DNA of 64,000 bases, from the NCBI RefSeq assembly GCF_000242455.2, contig NC_019892.1, positions 5,342,744 through 5,406,743 on the forward strand. Direction: 5' to 3'. Shown here one piece after another: positions 25,353 to 33,029 of this stretch. This DNA is from Singulisphaera acidiphila DSM 18658 (lineage in GTDB: Bacteria > Planctomycetota > Planctomycetia > Isosphaerales > Isosphaeraceae). Below the pieces are notes generated by a model. It was not told where the DNA came from and ran no database searches. It saw only the letters and a list, made by a program, of their open reading frames with translations. Position numbers and translations under genes: made by a program. How positions within the stretch are numbered: position 1 is the stretch's first letter; every line of letters begins with the position of its first letter.

Positions 25353-26135
25353 ATGAACCGCTACTTTGCGATGGCGCTGCTTCTCGCATCTTTCGCCGCC
25401 ACGGCTGATGCGAGTCCGATCACTACAACTTTTGAAAGCTTCAGCCTAACCTCAGAGTCGTACCTCAACGATGCCGGACCGTCCGGTTTTTTTCTCAGCG
25501 ACGGCCACAAATTTAACAACGACTACAACTCATCTTATGACGCCTGGTACGGATGGTCGATCTCGAACACGACCGACACGACCACTCCAGGGTATCTCAA
25601 TCAGTATAGCGCGATTACGGGAGGGGGCGCCGGCGGCTCGGATACGTATGCCGTAGGATACACCTACGGCACTCCGGCCTTCGACAACCTCTATCTCGAC
25701 CCGGAGGATCCCGACTACGAGATTACCAACCCGTTCCACCCTTCGGACACCACGATCGTGCTTGCCGAAGGAACGTCGCCCGACTCCATCCAGATCACCA
25801 ACACCACGTACACCTACCTCGCCGTCCGCGATGGTGATCCCTACAACTTCGGCTCGGCCTTTGATGAGGGCGACTACCTCCTCCTCGATATCCGGGGCTA
25901 TGATTCGAGCGGGAACCTCGTCGGAGTGGTCTCCTTTTACCTGGCCGATTACCTCAGTGCCAATCCCGCAAACTGGTCGATCGTCGATTCCTGGGAGACC
26001 GTCGACCTCTCCTCCTTGGCCGGTTCCGCAACCCTACGGTTCGGAATCCAGTCTTCGCAGAATGACCCGACTTATGGGGTGAATCCCCCTGCCTATTTTG
26101 CGGCGGACAACTTCGTCGTCACGACCACTCCTTGA
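25353..26135 (+). CDS. Secreted DUF4465 protein
   Basis: A 260-residue protein with a clear signal peptide (MNRYFAMALLLASFAATADA, cleavage about residue 20) and AGGAG before the start. The mature part is the DUF4465 domain: ESYLNDAGPSGFFLSDGHKF, then SYDAWYGWSISNTTDTTTPG, NQYSAITGGGAGGSDTYAVG and VDLSSLAGSATLRFGIQSSQ. No PEP-CTERM or membrane anchor at the C-terminus, so it is secreted or periplasmic. It lies 77 bases after the DUF1559 gene, behind the same cobalamin riboswitch. As I recall, DUF4465-type proteins occur in Bacteroidetes vitamin B12 uptake loci (BtuH group), which fits the riboswitch; B12 binding here is inference. Confidence 0.88.
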   Translation: MNRYFAMALLLASFAATADASPITTTFESFSLTSESYLNDAGPSGFFLSDGHKFNNDYNSSYDAWYGWSISNTTDTTTPGYLNQYSAITGGGAGGSDTYAVGYTYGTPAFDNLYLDPEDPDYEITNPFHPSDTTIVLAEGTSPDSIQITNTTYTYLAVRDGDPYNFGSAFDEGDYLLLDIRGYDSSGNLVGVVSFYLADYLSANPANWSIVDSWETVDLSSLAGSATLRFGIQSSQNDPTYGVNPPAYFAADNFVVTTTP

Positions 26136-26149
26136 GATCGAGGCTTCGC

Positions 26150-26536
26150 CAGCCCCGGAGGGTCGACCGTCTGAATGTGCCACCCGCATTTAACGGTCGC
26201 CCCTTCGGGGCTGCAATGGAATTGTGATATGAGTTTTCCATAATTCCAGGGGTTTCACCCCTGGCTATTCACGGTCGCCCCTTCGGGGCTGCAATCAGCC
26301 CACCGGTAACCGCCTCGACGGAAAAACGATCTCGCCATTCCGCATGGATTGGGCAGCCCCGGAGGGGCGACCGTTTCTAGCCAGGGGTGAAACCCCTGGG
26401 AAAGGTTCGACATATGAGTGCTCTGCAGCCCCGGAGGGGCGACCGTCAGGATGATCCCTGCGTCTTTCACGGTCGCCCCTTCGGGGCTGCGATGGAATTG
26501 TGATATGAGTTTTCCGTAATTCCAGGGGTTTCACCC
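26150..26536. repeat. Array of palindromic repeats (left part)
   Basis: A unit with core GGTCGCCCCTTCGGGGCTGC occurs in both orientations near 26152, 26193, 26270, 26352, 26425 and 26471. It alternates with a second palindrome, CCAGGGGTTTCACCCCTGG (26252, inverse at 26380, truncated at 26522), and a 40-base spacer GAATTGTGATATGAGTTTTC. Spacing and orientation vary, so this is a REP/BIME-like cluster. The array resumes at 28099 after an insertion element. Confidence 0.85.
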
Positions 26537-28098
26537 TTATCCTTACCAAGAACATTCGTACAGAATCCAGAGTTTCCCCCTGCTTTTTTCGGGCAATCTG
26601 GCATAGTCAATGCTTCTCTTGACCCACCCGTCGGTCTGACGGCCCGGGGCAAGGTACCCTGGCTTGCTCGGATGCTCATCATGAGTCCCACACTGACCGA
26701 CCCTGAGGCTTGGGCCCAAGCCAATTTCGCCGGTGCCGATCTGGGCGACAAACGCCGAGAAACGCGGCTGATCCGACTCGCCACGCAAATCGCCGTGGAT
26801 TCCTCGGCCAGTCTTCCGAAAGCGACGGGCAATTGGGACGACCTCAGGGCCGCTTATCGCCTGCTCGACTCCTCGGCCGTCAACTTCCGGGCGATTGCCG
26901 AGCCGCATTGGCGTTCGATCCGGGAAACCAGCCCCGAGATGGCCCTGATCCTTGACGACACCACCGAGATTGATTTCGGATGCACCCGACAGATTCAAGG
27001 CGTGGGACCCGTTGGTACGGGCACGGGTCAGGGCTTCATGATCCACTCCGGATTGATGGTCTCCCACAAGGACGAGGTCGTCTACGGCCTCGCAGGCCAA
27101 ATTCTCTTTCATCGCAAACCGGTTCCCAAGGGGGAGAGTCGGACGCAACGCCGCAAACGCGATCGCGAGTCGGAGGTCTGGGGAAAACTCATCGAACTGA
27201 TCGGTTCCCCGCCCCAAAACACACGCTGGGTTCACGTCATGGACCGTGGATCCGACGATTTCGAGGTCTATTGCCGCGCCCAGCGTCAGGGCGTCGATTG
27301 GGTCGGACGGGTCAAGAGCCTGCACCGACGCGTCCAGGGTGCCGATGGTCTCGAACGCCCGTTGCAGGAGGAACTCGAATCGGTACCGCAAGCGGGTTGC
27401 TTCACGCTCAAGCTGCGGTCTCGTCCCGGATTGCCGGCGCGAACCGCCAAGCTCACCGTCACGTTCGTGCGGGCGACGATGCTCGTACCGCGGCAGCCCG
27501 CGGACTCGCTGAAGGGTCTCGATCCGCAACCGATCGCGCAATACGTGGTGTGTGTGCGTGAGGTCGATCCGCCCGCCTCGGTCAAAGAACCGATCGAATG
27601 GGTGCTGTACACTTCTCTGGAAGTGGCCTGCCTTGAGGATGCGTTGCGGATCATTTCCTATTATGAAAAGAGATGGCTGATCGAAGAATGGCACAAAGCG
27701 TTGAAATCGGGTTGCAGTGCAGCCGATCATCAACTCAAGGCGAGCCATCGGCTGGAGGCGCTGACGGGTCTGCTGTCAGTGGTGGCGGTACGGCTCTTGC
27801 AGTTGAAAGGGATCGCCCGATCGGAACCGGAACGGCCGGCGATCGAAGCCGCCCCGCCAAAATATGTGGCCGTGCTCCGCGCGTTTCGGCGAACGACTGA
27901 GGCGTTGCCATGGGGAACGTATCAGTTTTTTCGGGAGTTGGCGAAACTCGGGGGATTCCTGGGACGGAAGGGGGACGGTGAGCCGGGATGGCAAACGATC
28001 TGGAGGGGATGGATGAAGCTCCAAGCGATGGTTCAGGGGGCTGAGCTGGACCTTCGCTTGGAGTAGCATTACTGCGCAAACGTTCTTGGTAAGGACAA
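26537..28098 (+). mobile_element. IS4-family (Tn5-like) insertion sequence with 11-bp target duplication
   Basis: The element is 1562 bp. Its ends are inverted repeats TTATCCTTACCAAGAAC (26537-26553) and, reading inwards, TTGTCCTTACCAAGAAC (28082-28098), 16 of 17 matching. It is flanked by direct repeats GGGTTTCACCC at 26526-26536 and 28099-28109, part of the palindromic repeat it has split. One intact transposase gene. Exact target repeats mean a recent insertion. Confidence 0.92.
26672..28066 (+). CDS. IS4-family transposase (Tn5/IS50-like)
   Basis: A 464-residue DDE transposase. The N-terminal DNA-binding part has WAQANFAGADLGDKRRETRL then PKATGNWDDLRAAYRLLDSS, as in Tn5-type enzymes. Catalytic residues are D95/D96 (LILDDTTEIDF), D191 (HVMDRGSDDFE) and E338 in the YREK motif (YYEKRWLIEEWHKALKSGC). 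The C-terminal dimerisation-like region follows (SHRLEALTGLLSVVAVRLLQ). No frameshift or stop. Start codon 26672 or 26681; neither has a strong ribosome binding site, as is usual for poorly translated transposases. Confidence 0.95.
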   Translation: MLIMSPTLTDPEAWAQANFAGADLGDKRRETRLIRLATQIAVDSSASLPKATGNWDDLRAAYRLLDSSAVNFRAIAEPHWRSIRETSPEMALILDDTTEIDFGCTRQIQGVGPVGTGTGQGFMIHSGLMVSHKDEVVYGLAGQILFHRKPVPKGESRTQRRKRDRESEVWGKLIELIGSPPQNTRWVHVMDRGSDDFEVYCRAQRQGVDWVGRVKSLHRRVQGADGLERPLQEELESVPQAGCFTLKLRSRPGLPARTAKLTVTFVRATMLVPRQPADSLKGLDPQPIAQYVVCVREVDPPASVKEPIEWVLYTSLEVACLEDALRIISYYEKRWLIEEWHKALKSGCSAADHQLKASHRLEALTGLLSVVAVRLLQLKGIARSEPERPAIEAAPPKYVAVLRAFRRTTEALPWGTYQFFRELAKLGGFLGRKGDGEPGWQTIWRGWMKLQAMVQGAELDLRLE

Positions 28099-28141
28099 GG
28101 GTTTCACCCCTGGCTATTCACGGTCGCCCCTTCGGGGCTGC
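28099..28141. repeat. Palindromic repeat array (right part, after IS)
   Basis: GGGTTTCACCCCTGGCTATT and then CGGTCGCCCCTTCGGGGCTG continue the unit broken at 26536. Without the IS the order matches the complete copy at 26193-26290. Confidence 0.85.
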
Positions 28142-28204
28142 AGAGAGCTTGGTGTCCGAGGAGTTCGCGCGGTTCTTCTTCGGCCCACCTCGCGAATCTT
28201 CGAC

Positions 28205-29194
28205 TTAGACCGTCACGACGACCTTGCCGATTTGCTGGTTCGACTCCAGGTAGCGGTGGGCCTCGACGATCTGATCGAGCGGGAAGGTCCGGGCGATGAC
28301 CGGCTTGAGGCTTCCCTCGGCCAGGCCTTCGTTGATGAACCGCTTGCCCCGCTCCTTCCGGGCAGAGTCGGTTGTGACTTCCGTTAACTTGTAGCCGCGG
28401 ATCGTCAGGTCCTTGACGAGAACGTCGAAGAGGGGCAGTGGCGTCGGTTCCGTACTCAGGGCCCCGTAGATGAACAGGATACCGAAGCCGGTCATCACCC
28501 GGGTGAGGGCTGCGACGGTCGGTCCGCCGACGGGGTCGAAGACCACCCGAACGCCCTTGCCGCCTGTGAGGCCGAGGATCTCCTTGACCAGATCCTGCTC
28601 CTCAGTCGCGATCACATGGGCTGCGCCGGCATCCAGAAGGGCCTGCCGCTTCGACGAGTTCCGCGTCAGGGCAATGGGGGTCGCCCCGACCTTGTTCGCG
28701 ATCTGGATGGCGGCGAGGCCGACGCTGCTCGAGGCCGCCGGGATCACGACCGTGTCCCCTTTGGTCAGGCCGGCGATGTCGATGAGCGCCCCGTAGGCGG
28801 TCATGTACTGCATCCAGATGGCTGCCGCCTCGACCCAGGTGAGGGAAGGGGGGTGGTGCGTCACCAGGGGCGCCGGGGCATTGGCCAGTTCGCCGTAGAA
28901 GCCATAGTCGTTCAGGTCAAAGCCGGGAATGACGCTGACCGCGTCACCGACCTTGAAGCCCTGGACGTCCGGCCCGATGGCGGCCACGGTCCCTGCCGCT
29001 TCGTATCCGAGCCGGGCCGGGAATCGAGGTTCCGAGATGTACTGACCGGTGCGGAACATGACCTCCGCGCGGTTCAGGCCCAGCGCCTTGATCGCGATCT
29101 GGACCTCGCCCTTGCCCGGCGGCGGGACGTCGATCTCCTCGATCTTGAGGACCTCGGGTCCGCCGGTCTCGTAGAATCGCACGACTTTCGCCAT
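28205..29194 (-). CDS. Zinc-independent quinone oxidoreductase (MDR family)
   Basis: A 329-residue medium-chain reductase. The N-terminal GroES-like domain reads VVRFYETGGPEVLKIEEIDV, then NRAEVMFRTGQY and PARLGYEAAGTVAAIG. The nucleotide fold is TVVIPAASSSVGLAAIQIAN, with PVGGPTVAALTRVM further on. The cysteines that bind zinc in alcohol dehydrogenases are absent, so it is of the NADPH:quinone reductase type. A GAGGAG site supports ATG 29194. Upstream lies a copy of the HxlR operator region and an HxlR relic, paralleling the reductase locus at 22.1-23.7 kb. Confidence 0.93.
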   Translation of the reverse strand: MAKVVRFYETGGPEVLKIEEIDVPPPGKGEVQIAIKALGLNRAEVMFRTGQYISEPRFPARLGYEAAGTVAAIGPDVQGFKVGDAVSVIPGFDLNDYGFYGELANAPAPLVTHHPPSLTWVEAAAIWMQYMTAYGALIDIAGLTKGDTVVIPAASSSVGLAAIQIANKVGATPIALTRNSSKRQALLDAGAAHVIATEEQDLVKEILGLTGGKGVRVVFDPVGGPTVAALTRVMTGFGILFIYGALSTEPTPLPLFDVLVKDLTIRGYKLTEVTTDSARKERGKRFINEGLAEGSLKPVIARTFPLDQIVEAHRYLESNQQIGKVVVTV

Positions 29195-29309
29195 GTCATT
29201 TCTCCTCGTTGGATGCCGAACCGGGCGCGGGCACTGGCGGTTCTCTTTTTTTTTATGAGTCCGCTCTCTTTGGCCAAGGGAAATTTAGGAGCTCGGCCCA
29301 TTTGCGGCA

Positions 29310-29350
29310 AGTAGGCACAAGATGGGGACGTAGTCACCTTATCGTAACCG
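29310..29350. promoter_or_regulatory. Second copy of HxlR upstream box
   Basis: AGTAGGCACAAGATGGGGAC followed by GTAGTCACCTTATCGTAACC repeats the minus-strand sequence 22568-22525 with about five changes. The palindromic centre CCTTAAGG is altered to CCTTATCG here. It lies between the quinone oxidoreductase start and the HxlR relic. Confidence 0.55.
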
Positions 29351-29455
29351 ATGATGCTCCAAAGAAAGATGCTGTGGGAGATGGAACGACTCGCCGGTCG
29401 TTGGGGGGCAGACGGTTTGGGTTCACGCACCTCACTCGCTCCTCTTGGGTTGATT
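29345..29455 (+). pseudogene. HxlR regulator relic
   Basis: Directly behind the conserved box the DNA still aligns with the HxlR gene at 22.1-22.5 kb: GATGCTCCAAAGAAAGATGC and GAGATGGAACG correspond to the recognition-helix codons (SKKML, EME), and a later GTTCACGCACCTCACTCGC block to the SLTPLG part. Most of the N-terminal half is deleted and frames are broken. The neighbouring oxidoreductase has therefore probably lost its own regulator. Confidence 0.5.
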
Positions 29456-29831
29456 GACAGGTGCCGGCCGCCCGTTGAACGCAGCCACTTTGTCCGACGT
29501 GAATCGAGGAGAATGGTTGCGGCGATCGGCATCGCAGGGCCTGACGACAGGGTATTTGACGCAGGTCCTTTCCTTGGAATCGGTTACAGTTCGCTCTCTG
29601 TCAGCAATGGCGTCTTGGCATTGCCGTTGCGTTTGTTCCTTCCCAAGGGGCTTCCAAACCTCTGGTTTCAAAATCCGAGGGGAGGATCGAGTATGGCAAG
29701 CTATCGCCTTCATGGGCCGAAGCCCTCTCGAAAAAGCGATCGAGGTGTACCACGGCTTCGACGAAAAATCGCATTGAAGAATCGGGATGTCGAAAATTTT
29801 GGATTCCTAATAAATAATAAAATGTGAACAT

Positions 29832-30107
29832 TTGACTAGTCTTCACCCCGTTGCCGCCCACACGCCGGAAGGGTGTGAAGAGTGCCTGAGAACGGGCATG
29901 CCCTGGGTTCATTTGCGGCTCTGCCTGATCTGCGACCACGTCAGCTGCTGTGACATTTCGCCGGGCCGCCACGCCACGAAACACTCGCACGACACGCATC
30001 ACCCGGTGGTGGCGTCCTTCGAGCCGGGCGAGCAGTGGGCCTGGTGCTACCTGGATCAGGCGGAAGTGGACGTGCCGGAGCGGGCTCTACCTGATTTGCG
30101 GGGCTGA
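29832..30107 (+). CDS. UBP-type zinc finger protein
   Basis: Ninety-one residues forming one ZnF-UBP domain: EGCEECLRTGMPWVHLRLCL, then ICDHVSCCDISPGRHATKHS and HDTHHPVVASFEPGEQWAWC. The Cys/His ligands (CxxC, CxxC, C, and the H-x-H pair) are all present. Bacterial stand-alone UBP fingers are small cytoplasmic proteins commonly found beside FAD-dependent thioredoxin-reductase-like genes, as here. Only a TTG start (29832) is available in frame and no ribosome binding site is seen, so the N-terminus may be incomplete. Confidence 0.85.
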   Translation: MTSLHPVAAHTPEGCEECLRTGMPWVHLRLCLICDHVSCCDISPGRHATKHSHDTHHPVVASFEPGEQWAWCYLDQAEVDVPERALPDLRG

Positions 30108-30140
30108 GGCAGGGCTTTGGTCTCCGGAGGAGGTTCAGCC

Positions 30141-30579
30141 ATGTCCGAGCTTAGCTTGCGGGCCGTGGCCTTTCCCACGCTCGATGACACTCAGGTCGCC
30201 CGGTTGGGACATTGCGCCGGGGCGGCTCTCAAGACGTACCGGGCCGGGCAAACGCTCTTCCAGGTCGGCGACCGTGACTTCAAGTTCTTCGTGGTCAGTT
30301 CGGCGCGGTCGAGATCCTGGACGATTCCGGCGAGACGCCGAAGACGCTCACGATCCACCGCCCTGGGGGATTCACCGGGGACGTGACCTACCTGACCGGC
30401 GACTCGGCGGTCGTCCTGGCTGGACCGGCCATCGAGAGCCGTTCCTGCTGGAAACGAGCCGCCCCGGCGTGTTTGCGGCCGGTGACGTGCGCTCCGGCTC
30501 GGTCAAACGGGTCGCCTCGGCCGTCGGCGAGGGGGCGATGGCGGTCCAGTTCGTTCACCAGTACCTGAAGGAGATGTGA
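30141..30579 (+). pseudogene. cNMP-domain thioredoxin-reductase-like gene with large internal deletion
   Basis: The N-terminus is MSELSLRAVAFPTLDDTQVA then FQVGDRDFKFFVV, the cyclic-nucleotide-binding-like head of FAD-dependent thioredoxin-reductase homologues. A frameshift near 30300 moves the continuation (GAVEILDDSGETPKTLTIHR, GGFTGDVTYLTGDSAVVLAG) to another frame. At about 30430 it joins the extreme C-terminus of the enzyme (LLETSRPGVFAAGDVRSGSV then KRVASAVGEGAMAVQFVHQY). Roughly the whole FAD/NADPH core is missing. The gene starts 34 bases after the UBP finger, the usual pair order. Confidence 0.8.
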
Positions 30580-30636
30580 GTCGCCAAGCTGCGGAACGAG
30601 AAGGCCGTCACAGGGAGCCAGAGATGAGCTACTGAT

Positions 30637-31102
30637 TCAGTCCATGCCATCCCAATAGAAGTTGACGATCTGTGACTTTGGGTCGTAGGCCGCGATCGCC
30701 TGCCCGCTGGAGAACGTAGGGTGGAACGACCCCGAATTGAGGAAAATCGTTGGTGCATCCTTAAGAAAGAGGATTCCACCACGAAGGGGTTGGCCCGGAG
30801 ATGGAACCGCTCTGAATCTTGGTCTTATATTCCTCCTTGGAGATTGGCGTGAACCCCGTGGCCGTTAAAGAGGAAAAAGCCGCCGAAGACGCCTTGAACC
30901 GGAGGTAACACGCCGAATTGTCTCGGAAGGCTCTCCCGTAGGCCTGAAGGATTGAGATGCTTGGCCCGGGTGGCACGCCCAAGGTTGCTTCGAAGACAGA
31001 TTCAGGGTCCGGATAATCCTCGAGATTTCCACATCCTTCGGCAAGCGGGGCCACGATCGCCACCATCATCCACCGCCGCGTCGTCATCCGTAGTCGCCTC
31101 AT
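30637..31102 (-). pseudogene. Lipoprotein gene with a frameshift
   Basis: GGAGGG lies seven bases before ATG 31102. The N-terminus MRRLRMTTRRWMMVAIVAPL then AEGCGNL has a lipobox-like LAEGC, so the product would be lipid-anchored. The first frame runs to SGPTPSWW near 30785; the evident continuation (GGILFLKDAPTIFLNSGSFH, then QAIAAYDPKSQIVNFYWDG) is in the next frame and stops at 30637. Either a real frameshift or a sequence error separates two coherent halves. Family unknown. Confidence 0.6.
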
Positions 31103-31158
31103 CGCTCACTCCCTCCGGCCGTCAAGAGCCGTTGGGCCGGCTCGCCAATCGTCAGGAT

Positions 31159-31278
31159 CGCTGCACTGGCGCGTTCTGGGAGGGCCGGTTTTGTAGCGTC
31201 GCCATCCTTGACGACGAGGCGCTCCTGGCCGTTGCCGCCTCCATCAATCTGAACCCGGTCGTCGCGTATTTCTCATGA
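31159..31278 (+). pseudogene. REP-associated (Y1-type) transposase fragment
   Basis: The frame encodes RCTGAFWEGRFCSVAILDDE followed by ALLAVAASINLNPVVAYFS. This is the conserved FWE-RF-SVA-LD-EAL----YIDLNPV-AG segment of REP-associated tyrosine transposases, but only that segment survives. A longer relic of the same family is at 62356-62948. Confidence 0.65.
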
Positions 31279-31531
31279 AAGACCTCGCCGGTCAATCGGT
31301 CCCGGTGGATCCTTAAAAAGTCTAACCGCGTGTCGAGTCAACGTTCGCCGTATGCATCACGACTCTCCCCGGTTTCCAGGACCCAATCACGATCTTGGTA
31401 AGCTCAGCTTTGGCCGCGATATTTCTCCGGGACGCACTTGTAATTTAGTTCCGCGTGTGGATGAATGGTCACGAGAATGGCTTGTTCACCGTAGCAGATG
31501 TTGGAGTCCAAGTTGTCTCGGGAGGCCTCCT

Positions 31532-32074
31532 ATGTCCGCGTCAGCTTTCAAACCTTCGACGAGGTGGGCGATCTCGGCGGGGGGATCAATCGGAGGTGGA
31601 AAGGGTAAGGTCGGAGCCGGGGTGATCTGCCTGACCTTGTTCGACGTCCAGTCTCAACGGTTCATTCCGTTGACGCTGTACGGGGCTTCGGCGGGGGTGG
31701 GACTTCCTGTTGGTGGGAACCTGTCGACCTTCTCGCCGACATTCTTCGGTACGTCGAAGCCGATGATCCCCGACGACTTCGATGGGCGAGTGACCGTTAC
31801 AGGGGCGGATCTCACGGTGCTGGTCGGCGGTTCGGCAGCCTGGTGCACGTTCTGGAATGTCGATCACGACCCCTACTGGCTCGATATTGGAGGTCTCCAA
31901 GTTGGGGTCTCCGGGGGCATCAGCGCTGGCATCTATTACGCGTCGACTTCGCCGAAGAACGCGAGGGATAATGACGGCTGTCTGATCGCTCCTGGTGGCG
32001 ATCCTCTCTGCGGTGGGGCTTCCCGGATGCCGTCGAGCAGTTCGGAATCAGGAAACATGAGCCAAGCCCGGTGA
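31532..32074 (+). CDS. Hypothetical glycine-rich protein, possibly truncated at the 5' end
   Basis: A 180-residue frame from ATG 31532, preceded by GGGAGG seven bases upstream. The central part (GGSIGGGKGKVGAGVICLTL, RFIPLTLYGASAGVGLPVGG, DFDGRVTVTGADLTVLVGGS, LDIGGLQVGVSGGISAGIYY) is rich in glycine and beta-branched residues and looks like a membrane-active or beta-structured domain. The last 40 residues, after CLIAPGGDPLCGG, look non-native. No signal peptide from this start. I do not recognise the family. Confidence 0.45.
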   Translation: MSASAFKPSTRWAISAGGSIGGGKGKVGAGVICLTLFDVQSQRFIPLTLYGASAGVGLPVGGNLSTFSPTFFGTSKPMIPDDFDGRVTVTGADLTVLVGGSAAWCTFWNVDHDPYWLDIGGLQVGVSGGISAGIYYASTSPKNARDNDGCLIAPGGDPLCGGASRMPSSSSESGNMSQAR

Positions 32075-32189
32075 GCGGCAACGGTCGGAACAACGCGTGA
32101 GATCCAATTGTTCCGACCCCTGGCCGATCTTCTGGTTGACTGATGGTTGAGGCGAGCGATCATGTCAGCCCGGCGGGCCGCCCGACTCG

Positions 32190-32400
32190 AAGAGGTCCCA
32201 GCGGGGCCGCTGCGGTAGTGCAGTACCCGTGCTCCCGCAACACTACGAGCACCGCATCGTGCCCCGACTTCTGTCCCCACGCCCGAAGCGTTGCCCAAGG
32301 CTCGGCGTCTGCTTCGACTGGATCCGCGCCCCGCTCCAGCAGCAGCTTCACGAGCTCCGCGCGGCCCCATCGGCACGCCCAGTGATGATTCGGTGGCCAT
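32190..32400 (-). pseudogene. Ankyrin-repeat relic
   Basis: The minus strand encodes HHWACRWGRAELVKLLLERG followed by ADPVEADAEPWATLRAWGQK and SGHDAVLVVLREHG, two ankyrin repeats (G-x-x-ELVKLLLERGADP). The upstream frame is disordered and lacks repeats, so only the C-terminal end of an ankyrin protein remains. Confidence 0.6.
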
Positions 32401-32534
32401 GCACCCAAACAGGGGGAACTGGGAGATTTGAGCGGACTGTTGGGACTCATGAAGGAACTCGCAGTTTTGCCCAAACTCCCCCATCTCCCGTCTAAAGCGC
32501 CGGACCACTGGTGATCCATTGCCGGAGATTGCTC

Positions 32535-32849
32535 ATGCAGTTGAATCAGCAATTCCTTCATCGCCTGCGTGTTATGGCCAGCCGAGGCGCCGGTGTGAGG
32601 GCCATGGTCGATGAGATCCGAACTGAGCTAGGGACGAATGATGGCTTAGCCTTGGTTGCAGACTGGTACTTTAAGAATGCTTTTTTATTGAGGCTTGGCG
32701 AGGTGAGGGATATCGAAGGGAGTTCCTGCCTTGGTGGCTTAGCATACTCTGACGAGGAGATCGACCGCCTGATGTTGCCTAGGATTGAAAACACACGTCA
32801 TCTTTGGTGGGAGGGGCCAGAGGAAATGAATTCGATGAATAGAATCTAA
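32535..32849 (+). CDS. Small hypothetical protein
   Basis: A 104-residue protein starting MQLNQQFLHRLRVMASRGAG with GGAG upstream of ATG 32535. It is helical and acidic in its second half (EVRDIEGSSCLGGLAYSDEE, IDRLMLPRIENTRHLWW). Base composition is AT-richer than the flanking genes, as for the others in this island. The size and composition resemble toxin-immunity proteins, but no family is recognised. Confidence 0.6.
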   Translation: MQLNQQFLHRLRVMASRGAGVRAMVDEIRTELGTNDGLALVADWYFKNAFLLRLGEVRDIEGSSCLGGLAYSDEEIDRLMLPRIENTRHLWWEGPEEMNSMNRI

Positions 32850-33029
32850 ATATGCAATATAATAAGTGCGAAAAAGAGTGGTGGCATTCGTCAAGAGTTC
32901 TGTTGCCTGAGAGTCAAAACGAGGACATTCGTCCCGATGAATCGTGTGCTCGGTGACGACGGGGGTGATGGCTTCGGGAATGTCCTCGGTGAGTCGGGTC
33001 AGTCGAGCGAATTTCGGTTTGAGCGAGTT
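32850..33029. other. Short intergenic, nothing seen
   Basis: No motif or coding frame found between the small hypothetical gene and the end of AbiEii. Confidence 0.4.

Noticed and set aside
26150..26536. CRISPR array
   Set aside because: Repeats occur in both orientations, are separated by unequal and partly repeated spacers, and no cas gene is near.
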